64,000 nucleotides of DNA, taken from Flavobacteriaceae bacterium (GTDB lineage: Bacteria > Bacteroidota > Bacteroidia > Flavobacteriales > Flavobacteriaceae). The notes beneath the pieces are model-generated. The model was not told the origin of the DNA. It did not search any database and saw nothing but the letters and a program-made list of their open reading frames with translations. The position numbers and the translations under genes are program-made. Positions 1 to 8,482 of the stretch are shown piece after piece. How positions within the stretch are numbered: the first letter of the stretch is position 1; each line of letters starts with the position of its first letter. The stretch covers positions 62,001 to 126,000 of the forward strand of contig JAGYIX010000003.1 in assembly GCA_018402205.1 (NCBI GenBank), read 5' to 3'.

Positions 1-2
1 AC

Positions 3-269
3 TATCGCAGCGGCTTTACGGCTTTTTGGTATCAGACAGCTGCTAAATTGTACGATATGAACCTCAAATCAACGTATGACCCTTGCGAAAACAAGATAGA
101 CTATTGGACTGAAGACATTCTGCAACGCGCCTATCTAAGAGGTTTGTTGAGGTATGAAGAAGCCTATAAACCCATTGACCTCAAAAAATGGAAGCTACTT
201 GGTTGGATCAGAAGAAGCATCAAAAAGAAACTGCACCATCAACCGAATGGCCTTAAAACCAAAGAATAG
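3..269 (+). CDS. C-terminal fragment of an unrecognised protein
   Basis: An open frame enters from the left edge and ends at a TAG (267-269), so only the last 88 residues or so are visible. The fragment is rich in aromatic and basic residues and ends in a strongly basic tail (RRSIKKKLHH). There is no membrane segment and no motif I can name. The only internal start candidate is a TTG at 48, which looks less likely than a start outside the window. Its last 75 bases overlap, tail to tail, the DUF6095 gene on the other strand. I do not recognise the family; the overlap lowers my confidence a little. Confidence 0.5.
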   Translation, partial: YRSGFTAFWYQTAAKLYDMNLKSTYDPCENKIDYWTEDILQRAYLRGLLRYEEAYKPIDLKKWKLLGWIRRSIKKKLHHQPNGLKTKE

Positions 270-425
270 GGCTAAACCAGATAAAATTCCACCTAAAGTT
301 ACCACCGCCCAAAACAAAGGGTGGCCTTCGTTTTTAAAGGCGCTACTCAATACAATTGGACCACTTGCCATAAAAATTAAAGCGATGAGCCAATGCTTAA
401 TTCCTTTGCGCAGTTTTTGAGCCAT
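195..425 (-). CDS. DUF6095 small membrane protein
   Basis: This 76-residue protein has two hydrophobic segments, roughly residues 12-29 and 37-58, joined by a short loop with the pattern SAFKNEGHPLFW. The start MAQKLRKGIKH and the GP...SAFKN..HPL core match what I remember of DUF6095, a small membrane family of Flavobacteriia with no known function. It lies 11 nt downstream of the isocitrate dehydrogenase stop on the same strand and is probably co-transcribed with it. The 3' end overlaps the convergent partial gene by 75 nt. Family assignment is from memory of the motif. Confidence 0.75.
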   Translation of the reverse strand: MAQKLRKGIKHWLIALIFMASGPIVLSSAFKNEGHPLFWAVVTLGGILSGLALFFGFKAIRLMVQFLFDASSDPTK

Positions 426-436
426 ATGATATTTTG

Positions 437-2656
437 CTAATAGTTCTCTATTAGTTGATTAAGAGTTACGCTAGGTCTCATTGCTTGGTTTGCAAGAGCA
501 GCTTTTGGAGCATAATACCCTCCTACATTCTGCGGATGTCCTTGGGTTTGATTAATCTCAGCTAGTATAGTTTCGCTATGGTTAATTAAAGCGCTGCTCA
601 AATGCGAAAATCGCTGTTTTTGTGTTGCGCTTATCCCAGAGACGCTTAACGCTTCTACCCAAAATTTAATGAGGTAAAAGTGACTCCCTCTGGTGTCGAT
701 TGTGCCTATATCTCTTTGTGGACCTAAGTTTTCATTTAGCAAGCGCTCTACAGCATCCCCAAGTGTATTGGCATAGATCATCAAGTCGTCGTTATTGGTT
801 TTTTGGGCAATAAATTCTAATGCCACTTCTAGGGCTAAAAATTCTCCTAACGAATCCCATCGTAAATGCCCTTCTTCAAGAAATTGTTGCACGTGTTTGG
901 GAGCAGATCCGCCAGCACCAGTTTCGAATAAACCACCTCCGTTCATAAGCGGCACAATAGAAAGCATTTTAGCTGAAGTGCCGACTTCAAGAATGGGGAA
1001 TAGGTCGGTCAAGTAATCTCTAAGTACGTTTCCAGTCACCGATATGGTGTCTTTACCCTCTTTTAAACGTTTAAGCGTTTCGTAGGTAGCATCCGCTACC
1101 GATAGAATACGAATATCTAGTCCTTTGGTGTTTTCTTGTGCCAGATAGGCATTCACTTTTTTGATAAGTTCTGCATCGTGAGCTCGGTGTTCGTCTAGCC
1201 AGAAAATGGCAGGTGTCTGAGATAATCGCGCGCGTTCTACAGCCAATGAAACCCAATTTTTTATCGCAGGATCTTTAACTTGACACATACGCCAGATGTC
1301 TCCAGGTTGAACCTCGTTCTCGATAAGTATCTCTTGAGTTAATTCATCTACAACCACTACTGTACCTGCCGATGCGATTTCGAAGGTTTTGTCATGTGAT
1401 CCGTATTCTTCTGCTTTTTGAGCCATAAGACCTACGTTTGGTACAGTGCCCATAGTAGACGGATCAAATGCTCCGAATTTTTTACAGAAGTCTATGGTGG
1501 TTTGATATACAGCAGCATAAGAACTGTCTGGAATTATAGCTAGGGTATCTCTGAGAGTTCCTGACGCGTCGTGCATTTTTCCTGAATTACGGATCATAGC
1601 TGGCATAGAGGCGTCAATAATAACGTCACTTGGAACGTGTAAATTCGTGATTCCTTTATCTGAATTCACCATTGCCCAGTCAGCCGAATCGGCTAACTTT
1701 TCTAGAATGGCCGTGCGCAGTTTTAATGCGCCGTCTGATCCGCTGGCTTCTAGGTTATTCAGAACACTTTGCAGCCCTTCATTTAGATTGATATTAACTT
1801 CCTTTACAACAGTACCGTGAGCCGCAAAAAGGTCATTGAAATAAGCGGATAAGGCATGACCGAAAATGATGGGGTCTGAGACCTTCATCATTGTAGCCTT
1901 TAGGTGCAGCGAAAGCAGTAAATTTTCGCTCTTAGCCTCTGAATAGGCCGTTTTAAAAAAAGATTGAAGTGCATGTTTTTGCATTGCACTCACGTCAATA
2001 ATTTCCTTATCCGTAAGTGTTAAGGACGATTTAAGTACAATTTCTCTTTGGTCTGTCGTCTTCAATACAATAGATACCTTACGGTCTCTATCAATGGTCA
2101 ATGACTGTTCAGTGTGTTTAAAGTCGCCAGAAACCATAGTTTTTATGCGGGTAGCGCTCGTTGCACTCCATTTTCCCATACGATGAGGGTTGTTTCGCGC
2201 AAAGTTTTTTACCGCTTTTGGAGCTCTTCGATCTGAGTTTCCCTCTCGTAGCACAGGGTTTACCGCGCTTCCTTTGATTTTGTCGTATCGCGATTTATGA
2301 TCTTTTTCTCGATCGGTCGAAGGGGTGTCGGGATAATCGGGTACAGGGATGCCTTTCTCTTGAAGCTCTTTAATTGCAGCCTTAAGCTGGGACATAGAGG
2401 CGCTAATATTGGGTAATTTAATTATGGTAGTACCCTCTTGTTTTGCTAAATCACCTAATTGTGCTAGAGCATCTTCTACCCTGTACTCTTCAGGTAATTG
2501 GTCAGAAAATACAGCTAAAATTCTGCTAGAGAGTGATATGTCTTTTAGTCTAAACTTAACACCGACACCTTCAGTGATTTTCTTAATTAGTGGGAGAAAA
2601 GAATTAGTGGCCAAAGCAGGGGCCTCATCTGTCATTGTGTAGTAGATTGTATTCAT
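437..2656 (-). CDS. icd: NADP-dependent isocitrate dehydrogenase, monomeric type
   Basis: Oxidatively decarboxylates isocitrate to 2-oxoglutarate with NADP+ in the citric acid cycle. The 739-residue length and the opening [22 protein letters not shown] are typical of the monomeric (IDH-II) class, which is unrelated in length to the usual 400-residue dimeric enzyme. Other recognisable stretches are [13 protein letters not shown], the NSDRRAP region near residue 140 and [16 protein letters not shown] in the C-terminal third. I place the start at the ATG at 2656; a GTG two codons upstream is less likely. A TATATTTG -7 element sits about 45 nt upstream, just after the rplS terminator, so it probably has its own promoter. 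Confidence 0.95.
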   Translation of the reverse strand: MNTIYYTMTDEAPALATNSFLPLIKKITEGVGVKFRLKDISLSSRILAVFSDQLPEEYRVEDALAQLGDLAKQEGTTIIKLPNISASMSQLKAAIKELQEKGIPVPDYPDTPSTDREKDHKSRYDKIKGSAVNPVLREGNSDRRAPKAVKNFARNNPHRMGKWSATSATRIKTMVSGDFKHTEQSLTIDRDRKVSIVLKTTDQREIVLKSSLTLTDKEIIDVSAMQKHALQSFFKTAYSEAKSENLLLSLHLKATMMKVSDPIIFGHALSAYFNDLFAAHGTVVKEVNINLNEGLQSVLNNLEASGSDGALKLRTAILEKLADSADWAMVNSDKGITNLHVPSDVIIDASMPAMIRNSGKMHDASGTLRDTLAIIPDSSYAAVYQTTIDFCKKFGAFDPSTMGTVPNVGLMAQKAEEYGSHDKTFEIASAGTVVVVDELTQEILIENEVQPGDIWRMCQVKDPAIKNWVSLAVERARLSQTPAIFWLDEHRAHDAELIKKVNAYLAQENTKGLDIRILSVADATYETLKRLKEGKDTISVTGNVLRDYLTDLFPILEVGTSAKMLSIVPLMNGGGLFETGAGGSAPKHVQQFLEEGHLRWDSLGEFLALEVALEFIAQKTNNDDLMIYANTLGDAVERLLNENLGPQRDIGTIDTRGSHFYLIKFWVEALSVSGISATQKQRFSHLSSALINHSETILAEINQTQGHPQNVGGYYAPKAALANQAMRPSVTLNQLIENY

Positions 2657-2701
2657 ATGCACTCAGTCGATTAAGTTTATAGATTAGGTGTCTAAACGGG
2701 G

Positions 2702-2709
2702 CAAATATA
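2702..2709 (-). promoter_or_regulatory. putative -7 element of icd
   Basis: Read on the minus strand this is TATATTTG, an exact match to the Bacteroidota TAnnTTTG element. It lies between the rplS terminator and the icd start and predicts a leader of about 40 nt. Inferred from motif and position only. Confidence 0.5.
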
Positions 2710-2713
2710 GGGC

Positions 2714-2750
2714 ACAAAAAATGCCGTGAAGCGAAACTTAACACGGCATT
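2714..2750 (-). terminator. rho-independent terminator after rplS
   Basis: AATGCCGTG (2720-2728) pairs with CACGGCATT (2742-2750) over 9 bp. On the minus strand the stem is followed directly by a run of T (2715-2720), placing it 26 nt after the rplS stop. Confidence 0.85.
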
Positions 2751-2775
2751 ACGAACTTTTCAAGCAAATAGCTTT

Positions 2776-3126
2776 TTAGTTTCTTTCTTCTTTAATTCTA
2801 GCCTTTTTACCGGTTAAGTTTCTAAAGTAGAAAATACGTGATCGACGTACTTTACCTCTTTTATTTATTTCCACTTTCTGCAGCGCAGGCATGTTAATCG
2901 GGAATACTCTTTCAACGCCAACGGTTCCAGACATTTTACGAATGGTAAATGTTTCGGTGATTCCGCTTCCGCGTCTTTGAATTACTACGCCTTTAAAGAA
3001 CTGAGTTCTTGTTTTTTCACCTTCTTTGATTTCATAATAAACAGTGATGGTGTCTCCAGCACTGAAATCTGGGAAATCTTTCTTTTCTACAAACTTATTC
3101 TCTACGTATTGTACTAAATTCTCCAT
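2776..3126 (-). CDS. rplS: 50S ribosomal protein L19
   Basis: Structural protein of the large ribosomal subunit at the 30S/50S interface. The 116-residue length is normal for L19. Typical segments are DFSAGDTITVYYEIKEG, the GVVIQRRGSGITETFTIRKMS core and the basic tail KVRRSRIFYFRNLTGKKARIKE. It lies 74 nt downstream of trmD, the usual L19 partner in bacteria. A TACTTTTG element (minus strand, 3152-3159) just upstream suggests it also has its own promoter. A strong terminator follows. Confidence 0.98.
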   Translation of the reverse strand: MENLVQYVENKFVEKKDFPDFSAGDTITVYYEIKEGEKTRTQFFKGVVIQRRGSGITETFTIRKMSGTVGVERVFPINMPALQKVEINKRGKVRRSRIFYFRNLTGKKARIKEERN

Positions 3127-3151
3127 GACGGAATTCTTTAAAAACTGACCG

Positions 3152-3159
3152 CAAAAGTA
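3152..3159 (-). promoter_or_regulatory. putative -7 element of rplS
   Basis: TACTTTTG on the minus strand, 25 nt before the ATG. It matches TAnnTTTG exactly and would give a short leader. No clear -33 TTG is visible at the expected distance. Confidence 0.45.
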
Positions 3160-3200
3160 ATACTTTATTTTGGTTTATACTATAGTCTTTACAAGCAATT

Positions 3201-3881
3201 TCAGTCCTTCAGTAGGTCAGGTCGTCTGGCTTCTGTACGTTTAAGGGCTTCATTCTCTCGCCATTGTTCAATGGCATTAAAGTTTCCGCTTAAAAGCACC
3301 TCAGGAACCTTAATACCCTTAAAATCAGCGGGCCTTGTGTATACTGGCGGCGCTAAAAGATTGTCTTGAAAAGAATCGCTTAGAGCGGATCCTGCATCAT
3401 TCAATACTCCAGGAATTAATCTTATAATGCTATCTGCTAGAACTGCGGCAGCAAGCTCACCTCCGGAAAGTACATAATCTCCGATCGAAATTTCGTGGGT
3501 AACCCATAGATCGCGAATGCGCTGATCAATGCCTTTGTAGTGTCCACAGATAAGTATGATTCGCTGGTGCATTGACATGGCATTTGCCATGGACTGCCCC
3601 CATTTTTCTCCGTCTGGAGTGAGGTAAATAATCGCATCGAAAGGTTGGTGATCGGTTAATTTTTCAAGAAGAGCATTTAAGGGTTCAGCCATCATTACCA
3701 TACCTGCACCACCACCAAACTGATAGTCGTCAACCTGCCTATAGTTGCCTATTCCGTATTCTCTAAGATCATGAATTTGAATAGTAACCAATCCTTTATC
3801 AATGGCTCGCATTAAAATAGAATGCCTAAAAGGGCTCTCTAGTAATTCGGGAACTACCGAAATAATTTCAATCTGCAACAT
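3201..3881 (-). CDS. trmD: tRNA (guanine-37-N1)-methyltransferase
   Basis: Methylates N1 of G37, next to the anticodon, which prevents +1 frameshifting in translation. The 226-residue SPOUT-fold protein shows the knot motifs ICGHYKGIDQRI and EISIGDYVLSGGELAA that bind S-adenosylmethionine, plus the N-terminal FGGGAGMVM loop. The start is placed at the ATG giving MLQIEIISVVPELLESPF, which fits the family; a TTG one codon earlier is rejected. It sits 21 nt behind the HtrA protease gene and 74 nt ahead of rplS, so degP-trmD-rplS may be one transcript. Confidence 0.97.
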   Translation of the reverse strand: MLQIEIISVVPELLESPFRHSILMRAIDKGLVTIQIHDLREYGIGNYRQVDDYQFGGGAGMVMMAEPLNALLEKLTDHQPFDAIIYLTPDGEKWGQSMANAMSMHQRIILICGHYKGIDQRIRDLWVTHEISIGDYVLSGGELAAAVLADSIIRLIPGVLNDAGSALSDSFQDNLLAPPVYTRPADFKGIKVPEVLLSGNFNAIEQWRENEALKRTEARRPDLLKD

Positions 3882-3902
3882 CAACTAATTTACCTTTCAA
3901 AT

Positions 3903-5276
3903 CTAGTTAAATATTAGGGTTTCCTTTTCGCCATTCTCGCTAAGTAGGGTAATAGCTCTTTTAGACGAGCGACCAGATTCGGCAAGTTTTTCTGCATCTT
4001 CAATAGTATTTATTGGGGTTCCGTCAATTGCGATGATTATCTTGTTTTCTAAATTATAAGAGCGGTAGTATTCAGCCACAGCAATTATTTTGACGCCACC
4101 TTTGATAGACAATTCTTTTTTTTCAGCGTTAGAGAGATTTTCAACGCGCATGCCTAGGTAGGGAAGGTCTGCGATTTCATTCTTACTCAGAACTACATTT
4201 TTGTCTAAAAGCTCTCCGTTGCGTTCTATAACCACAGAAACGGTATCTCCAGGCCTTCTAGAAGAAAGGTGTCCGGTAAGGCCAGTAAAATTCTTGATAG
4301 CTACGCCGTCTACAGTTCTTATGATGTCTCCCTCTTGCAATCCTGCTTTTTCTGCCCCAGAATTTTTAGCTACACTAGCCACGTAAACTCCTTCTATTTG
4401 ATCTAATCCTTGCGCGATAGCTTCTTTAGAGCTAGATCTCAGTGTAGTAATTCCTAAGATACCTTTCTGTACTGTTCCAAATTCAAGAAGGTCTTCAACC
4501 ACTTTTTTGGCAATATTGCTAGGTACCGCAAAAGAATATCCCACGTAAGAACCTGTTCGGGATTTTATAGCCGTGTTGATTCCGATGAGATCACCACGCG
4601 TATTAACTAAGGCACCTCCGCTATTTCCGGGGTTAACTGCAGCATCAGTTTGAATAAACGACATGTCATTCATTGGAGAAATCGAACGGGCCTTTGCACT
4701 AATAATCCCAGCCGTAACTGTTGAAGTGAGGTTAAAAGGATTTCCGACTGCTAAAACCCATTCTCCAATGGCAGAACGATCAGAGTCTCCAAAGGCCAGG
4801 TATGGGAGTTGTCTGTTAGCCTCAATTTTTAGAAGTGCAATATCTGAGGAAGCGTCAGAGCCAATAATCTGTGCCTTAAATGTTTGATTGTTGTTTAAAG
4901 TCACCTCTAAAGACTGTGCCTTTTCGATAACATGGTGATTTGTGACTATGTGCCCATCTGGAGAAATAATTACCCCAGAACCTGTTCCTATTTCAGGTTG
5001 TTGGAAAGACTCGTAGCCGTAGAAAAAGTCAAAAAGTGACTGGGGCGAACGATCGAGAGAAACATTTTTAACATGAACCACTGCATTTACCGTTTTTTCA
5101 GCGGCCTCTACAAAATTCGAATCTGAAGAATCAAAGGCTAGAGCTGTTCGAAAGGTAGGTTCTTCTATACGCTCGGTTGAAACAGTTGGATGCGGTTTAA
5201 AAAATAACTGCTGCGCTAAAAGAACCGTAATTGCAGCAGATACTCCTACAAAAAGATAACTAAGTGATTTTTTCAT
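3903..5276 (-). CDS. degP: Periplasmic HtrA/Deg serine protease
   Basis: Envelope protease and chaperone that degrades misfolded proteins. The 457-residue protein has an N-terminal membrane anchor or signal (about residues 5-24) and a trypsin-like domain with the full catalytic triad: His115 in TNHHV, Asp145 in SDIALLK and Ser219 in GNSGGAL. Two PDZ domains follow: a canonical one (about 270-365) and a more diverged second one (about 370-455). Gene symbol is by family; it could equally be called degQ or htrA. A TAGCTTTG promoter element lies about 37 nt upstream. Confidence 0.93.
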   Translation of the reverse strand: MKKSLSYLFVGVSAAITVLLAQQLFFKPHPTVSTERIEEPTFRTALAFDSSDSNFVEAAEKTVNAVVHVKNVSLDRSPQSLFDFFYGYESFQQPEIGTGSGVIISPDGHIVTNHHVIEKAQSLEVTLNNNQTFKAQIIGSDASSDIALLKIEANRQLPYLAFGDSDRSAIGEWVLAVGNPFNLTSTVTAGIISAKARSISPMNDMSFIQTDAAVNPGNSGGALVNTRGDLIGINTAIKSRTGSYVGYSFAVPSNIAKKVVEDLLEFGTVQKGILGITTLRSSSKEAIAQGLDQIEGVYVASVAKNSGAEKAGLQEGDIIRTVDGVAIKNFTGLTGHLSSRRPGDTVSVVIERNGELLDKNVVLSKNEIADLPYLGMRVENLSNAEKKELSIKGGVKIIAVAEYYRSYNLENKIIIAIDGTPINTIEDAEKLAESGRSSKRAITLLSENGEKETLIFN

Positions 5277-5312
5277 GACGCATAAATTTTTCTACAAATT
5301 TTACAATCTTTT

Positions 5313-5320
5313 CAAAGCTA
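5313..5320 (-). promoter_or_regulatory. putative -7 element of degP
   Basis: TAGCTTTG on the minus strand, a TAnnTTTG match, giving a predicted leader of about 30 nt before the protease ATG. Motif and position only. Confidence 0.45.
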
Positions 5321-5399
5321 TGAAACCGCTTTAACGTGCATTTAACGCTTACATTGGCGCGCTTAAAACGTTTATATTGCGAGGATATTTAAAGGTACG

Positions 5400-6185
5400 T
5401 TGAGATTTTACAAATACCACGGAGCTGGAAACGATTTTATCATCATTGAAGCCGATGATCTTCAGGCTCAAAAGTTAAAGGAACACCATATTGTAGAATG
5501 GTGTAAACGGCGCTATGGAATAGGCGCCGACGGACTAATGCTCTTTAGTTCGGTAAATAAATATGGTATTGATTTTGAGATGCAATACTTCAATGCTGAT
5601 GGCTCTTCGGGCATGATGTGCGGAAACGGCGGAAGATGCATAGCTCTCTTTGCCTATGAAAAGAAGGGATTGGGAAAAAAAATGACCTTTCGTTTACAAT
5701 CTACTCTGTATAAGGCACAAATTCTAGAAGATAAAAGGGTTATATTGAATTTACCTAGCGTAAACAATGTGATTACAAATTCAGACCAGTCGTGTTTTTG
5801 CGACACTGGATCTCCGCATCATATAGAATGGATTTCAACCCCTTTAGACGAGGTAGATGTATATAAACGCGGTAAAGAACTTCGCAACACTTATGGTACT
5901 GAAGGGTGTAATGTGAATTTTGTGGAGGTAATCGCATCGGGTCGCATTGCTATTCGCACCTATGAGCGAGGAGTTGAAGACGAAACCCATGCGTGCGGTA
6001 CTGGAATAACTGCTGCTGCAATTAGCGCTCATTATACGGGTAGGGTAAACCAAGAATCGGTAGTAGTTTCTGCAGTCGGAGGAGAACTTGAAGTTCAATT
6101 TCAGAAAAGCGATAAGCAATATACAGATGTTGCGTTAATAGGTTCGGCGCAATTTGTTTATGAAGGTATTTTAGTGGTGAAATGA
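5400..6185 (+). CDS. dapF: Diaminopimelate epimerase
   Basis: Converts LL- to meso-diaminopimelate for lysine and peptidoglycan synthesis. The two acid-base cysteines are present: Cys74 in MMCGNGGRC and Cys199 in ETHACGTG. The 261-residue length and the N-terminal FYKYHGAGNDF are standard. The start codon is TTG, since no ATG lies in a sensible position and the family begins at this point. It overlaps the next gene by 4 nt (ATGA) and heads a dapF-GNAT-mltG operon; dapA lies about 9 kb away in a separate run. Confidence 0.96.
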   Translation: MRFYKYHGAGNDFIIIEADDLQAQKLKEHHIVEWCKRRYGIGADGLMLFSSVNKYGIDFEMQYFNADGSSGMMCGNGGRCIALFAYEKKGLGKKMTFRLQSTLYKAQILEDKRVILNLPSVNNVITNSDQSCFCDTGSPHHIEWISTPLDEVDVYKRGKELRNTYGTEGCNVNFVEVIASGRIAIRTYERGVEDETHACGTGITAAAISAHYTGRVNQESVVVSAVGGELEVQFQKSDKQYTDVALIGSAQFVYEGILVVK

Positions 6186-6700
6186 CTCTACATCTAAAAG
6201 ATAACGAATTGTCGCTAAGAGCTCTAGAGCCCTCAGATCTGCACTGGTTGTATGAAGTAGAGAACGAGACAGCACTTTGGCAGGTATCCGACACTATTAC
6301 TCCTTTTTCTGCGGCAATTTTATCGGAATATATAGCAAATGCTCAACGGGATATATACGCCGAAAAACAGCTTCGTTTAGTAATACAAGTGGCTAATGCT
6401 CCCATTGGATTAGTAGATTTATTTGACTTTAATCCTAAGCATCATCGGGCCATGGTGGGTATAGTAATTTTGCCTCATTACCGGAATAAAGGTTTTGGAA
6501 AAAGAGCACTGCGACTTCTTTTAAGTTATGCTAGAAATGTTCTAGATTGTCACCAGCTTGCTGCTACGGTAACAGAAGACAATACAGAAAGTAGGTGTTT
6601 GTTTGAATCTGCAGGTTTTAAATGCGCTGGTGTGCGCGAAGAATGGATTTATCGAGAACGTACCTATATAAACGAATACTTTTATCAATTGATCTTTTAA
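6182..6700 (+). CDS. GNAT N-acetyltransferase, RimJ/RimL-like
   Basis: A 172-residue acetyl-CoA-dependent acetyltransferase of the Acetyltransf_3 type. Visible features are the acetyl-CoA binding segment YRNKGFGKRALRLLLSYA (about residues 100-117), the following AATVTEDNTESRCLFESAGF motif, and the C-terminal REEWIYRERTYINEYFYQL, all typical of enzymes acting on protein N termini or small amines. The substrate cannot be told. It starts in a 4-nt ATGA overlap with dapF and ends 1 nt before mltG, so it is translated as part of that operon. Confidence 0.88.
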   Translation: MTLHLKDNELSLRALEPSDLHWLYEVENETALWQVSDTITPFSAAILSEYIANAQRDIYAEKQLRLVIQVANAPIGLVDLFDFNPKHHRAMVGIVILPHYRNKGFGKRALRLLLSYARNVLDCHQLAATVTEDNTESRCLFESAGFKCAGVREEWIYRERTYINEYFYQLIF

Positions 6701-6701
6701 T

Positions 6702-7742
6702 ATGCTAAAGCGAGTTGTTTCATTTGCAGCAGTTTTAGGGCTGTTTTTCTTGATGGCGTTATCCTATTTAAGCTATCGGGTCATACTCGCCGATAACACT
6801 AATTTTGATCAAGCAGAACGAATTATTTATATAGAGAGTGACGCTCAAATATCCGACCTACTCGATCAGTTGCTACCCTTGCTTAAAAACCCGTCTGACT
6901 TTGTAACGCTGGCTAAAAGAAAGGGTTATTACGAAAAAATTAAACCTGGGAGATTTGTATTGCTAAGCGGAATGAATAACAATGACATTATCAATGTATT
7001 GCGTTCAGAAAATTTACCGGTGCAAGTCATTATTCCTGCACAAGAGAGAATAGAAGAGGTATTGGGGTATGTGAGTCGGTTTGTCGAGGCAGACAGTGTT
7101 TCGCTTTTAAAGGCATTTGCAGAACGCGACTTTTTATTTCAAACCAAGTTAAATCCAAAAAACGCATTGTCGTTGATTATTCCCAATACCTATGAGTTTT
7201 ATTGGAATACCTCTGCTTCTCAGTTTAGATCGAGAATGATAAAAGAGCATGCTAATTTTTGGAATGAAGAGCGTTTACAGCTCGCTCACGATAAAAAGCT
7301 ATCTCCAGCTGAGGTATACACTCTAGCCTCTATAGTTTTTAAAGAATCGGTAAAAAGAGAAGAGTCAAGACGAATAGCCGGGGTTTATCTCAATAGATTA
7401 AAACTCAAAATGAAACTGCAAGCAGATCCGACGGTGATTTATGCTTTAAAAGAGCGCTACAATAGTTTTGACACTATCATTCGAAGAGTGTTATACAAAG
7501 ATCTGCGCATAGAGTCTCCTTACAATACCTATCAAATATATGGTTTACCCGCAGGGCCAATACATATGCCAGAGATCGACTATATAGACGCTGTTCTGAA
7601 CGCCGAAAAGCACGATTATCTATATTTTGTTGCCGATAGTACGAAAATAGGGTATCATCTCTTTTCTAAGAGTCTTTCAGAGCATAATGAAAAGGCAAAA
7701 GCGTATGCTAGTTGGCTAAACAGTCGACAAATTCGAAGGTAA
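6702..7742 (+). CDS. mltG: Endolytic murein transglycosylase MltG
   Basis: Cleaves nascent glycan strands at the membrane and so limits peptidoglycan chain length. This is a 346-residue YceG-like protein with one N-terminal membrane segment (about residues 5-26), a LysM-like subdomain, and the catalytic domain with Glu215 in ASIVFKE, then YLNRLK and LQADPTVIYAL. The end motif SPYNTYQIYGLPAGPI is characteristic. Last gene of the dapF operon. Its TAA stop directly abuts the stop of the convergent methylase gene with no base between. Confidence 0.95.
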   Translation: MLKRVVSFAAVLGLFFLMALSYLSYRVILADNTNFDQAERIIYIESDAQISDLLDQLLPLLKNPSDFVTLAKRKGYYEKIKPGRFVLLSGMNNNDIINVLRSENLPVQVIIPAQERIEEVLGYVSRFVEADSVSLLKAFAERDFLFQTKLNPKNALSLIIPNTYEFYWNTSASQFRSRMIKEHANFWNEERLQLAHDKKLSPAEVYTLASIVFKESVKREESRRIAGVYLNRLKLKMKLQADPTVIYALKERYNSFDTIIRRVLYKDLRIESPYNTYQIYGLPAGPIHMPEIDYIDAVLNAEKHDYLYFVADSTKIGYHLFSKSLSEHNEKAKAYASWLNSRQIRR

Positions 7743-8459
7743 TTAAGCCTCTTTGAGAATGGCAAAAATACTAGGTCTTTTGTGCAATGTGACAGGGGGT
7801 TTTGAAAGCCATTCAGCGACCGTTCGCGTATAAATCTCCTCTCCAACTAAGCTAACTTCAGTGCCTACGGTTAGTAAGGTTTCTAGACTTAGATACTCTA
7901 AAAGCTCTCGAAATAATTTGTCATTTCTATATGGGGTTTCCATAAACAGTTGGGTTTGTTGTTTATGTAACGATTCACGCTCAAGTAACTTAATCTGCTT
8001 TTTTCGCTCGGATGCTTCATGCGGAAGGTATCCGTTAAACGCAAAGCGCTGTCCGTTCAAGCCGCTAGCCATAAGAGTAAGAAGAATAGAAGAAGGGCCT
8101 ACAAGTGGTTTAACACCTATTTCAAGCTGCTGACACCGCCTGATAAGAATTGCTCCAGGATCAGCAATAGCCGGGCAACCTGCTTCAGAGAGCAGCCCGA
8201 CGGCGTTCCCTTTCATACAAGGTTTTAGGAGGTTGTCTATTTCGTATTCTTTTGTCCTTAGGTTGAGCAATTCTATCGAAAGTAACGACTGATTTATCTC
8301 TGGAAACAGAAGTTTTAAGTGACCTCTGGCTGTTTTTTCGTTTTCAACAATAAAGTGGGTTAGTGTGCTGACTAATTCACTTACCTGTTGGGGAATACAA
8401 GAAGAGATGGCTGATTCACCAAGGGGAACAGGAATGAGGTAAAGTATACCTTTATCCAT
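7743..8459 (-). CDS. SAM-dependent methyltransferase, tetrapyrrole-methylase fold (RsmI relative)
   Basis: This 238-residue protein has the tetrapyrrole methylase fold: ILYLIPVPLGE at the N terminus, GLLSEAGCPAIADPG near residue 90-105 (the SAM-binding GxPxxxDPG pattern) and VGPSSILLTLMASGLNGQRFAFNGYLP. These are also the marks of RsmI, the 16S rRNA C1402 2'-O-methyltransferase, but the family in Bacteroidota often carries a shorter paralog like this one, so I do not assign rsmI firmly. It lies 23 nt downstream of dnaA on the same strand. Confidence 0.85.
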   Translation of the reverse strand: MDKGILYLIPVPLGESAISSCIPQQVSELVSTLTHFIVENEKTARGHLKLLFPEINQSLLSIELLNLRTKEYEIDNLLKPCMKGNAVGLLSEAGCPAIADPGAILIRRCQQLEIGVKPLVGPSSILLTLMASGLNGQRFAFNGYLPHEASERKKQIKLLERESLHKQQTQLFMETPYRNDKLFRELLEYLSLETLLTVGTEVSLVGEEIYTRTVAEWLSKPPVTLHKRPSIFAILKEA

Positions 8460-8482
8460 GGAGGAATTTTATAACAGAGCTG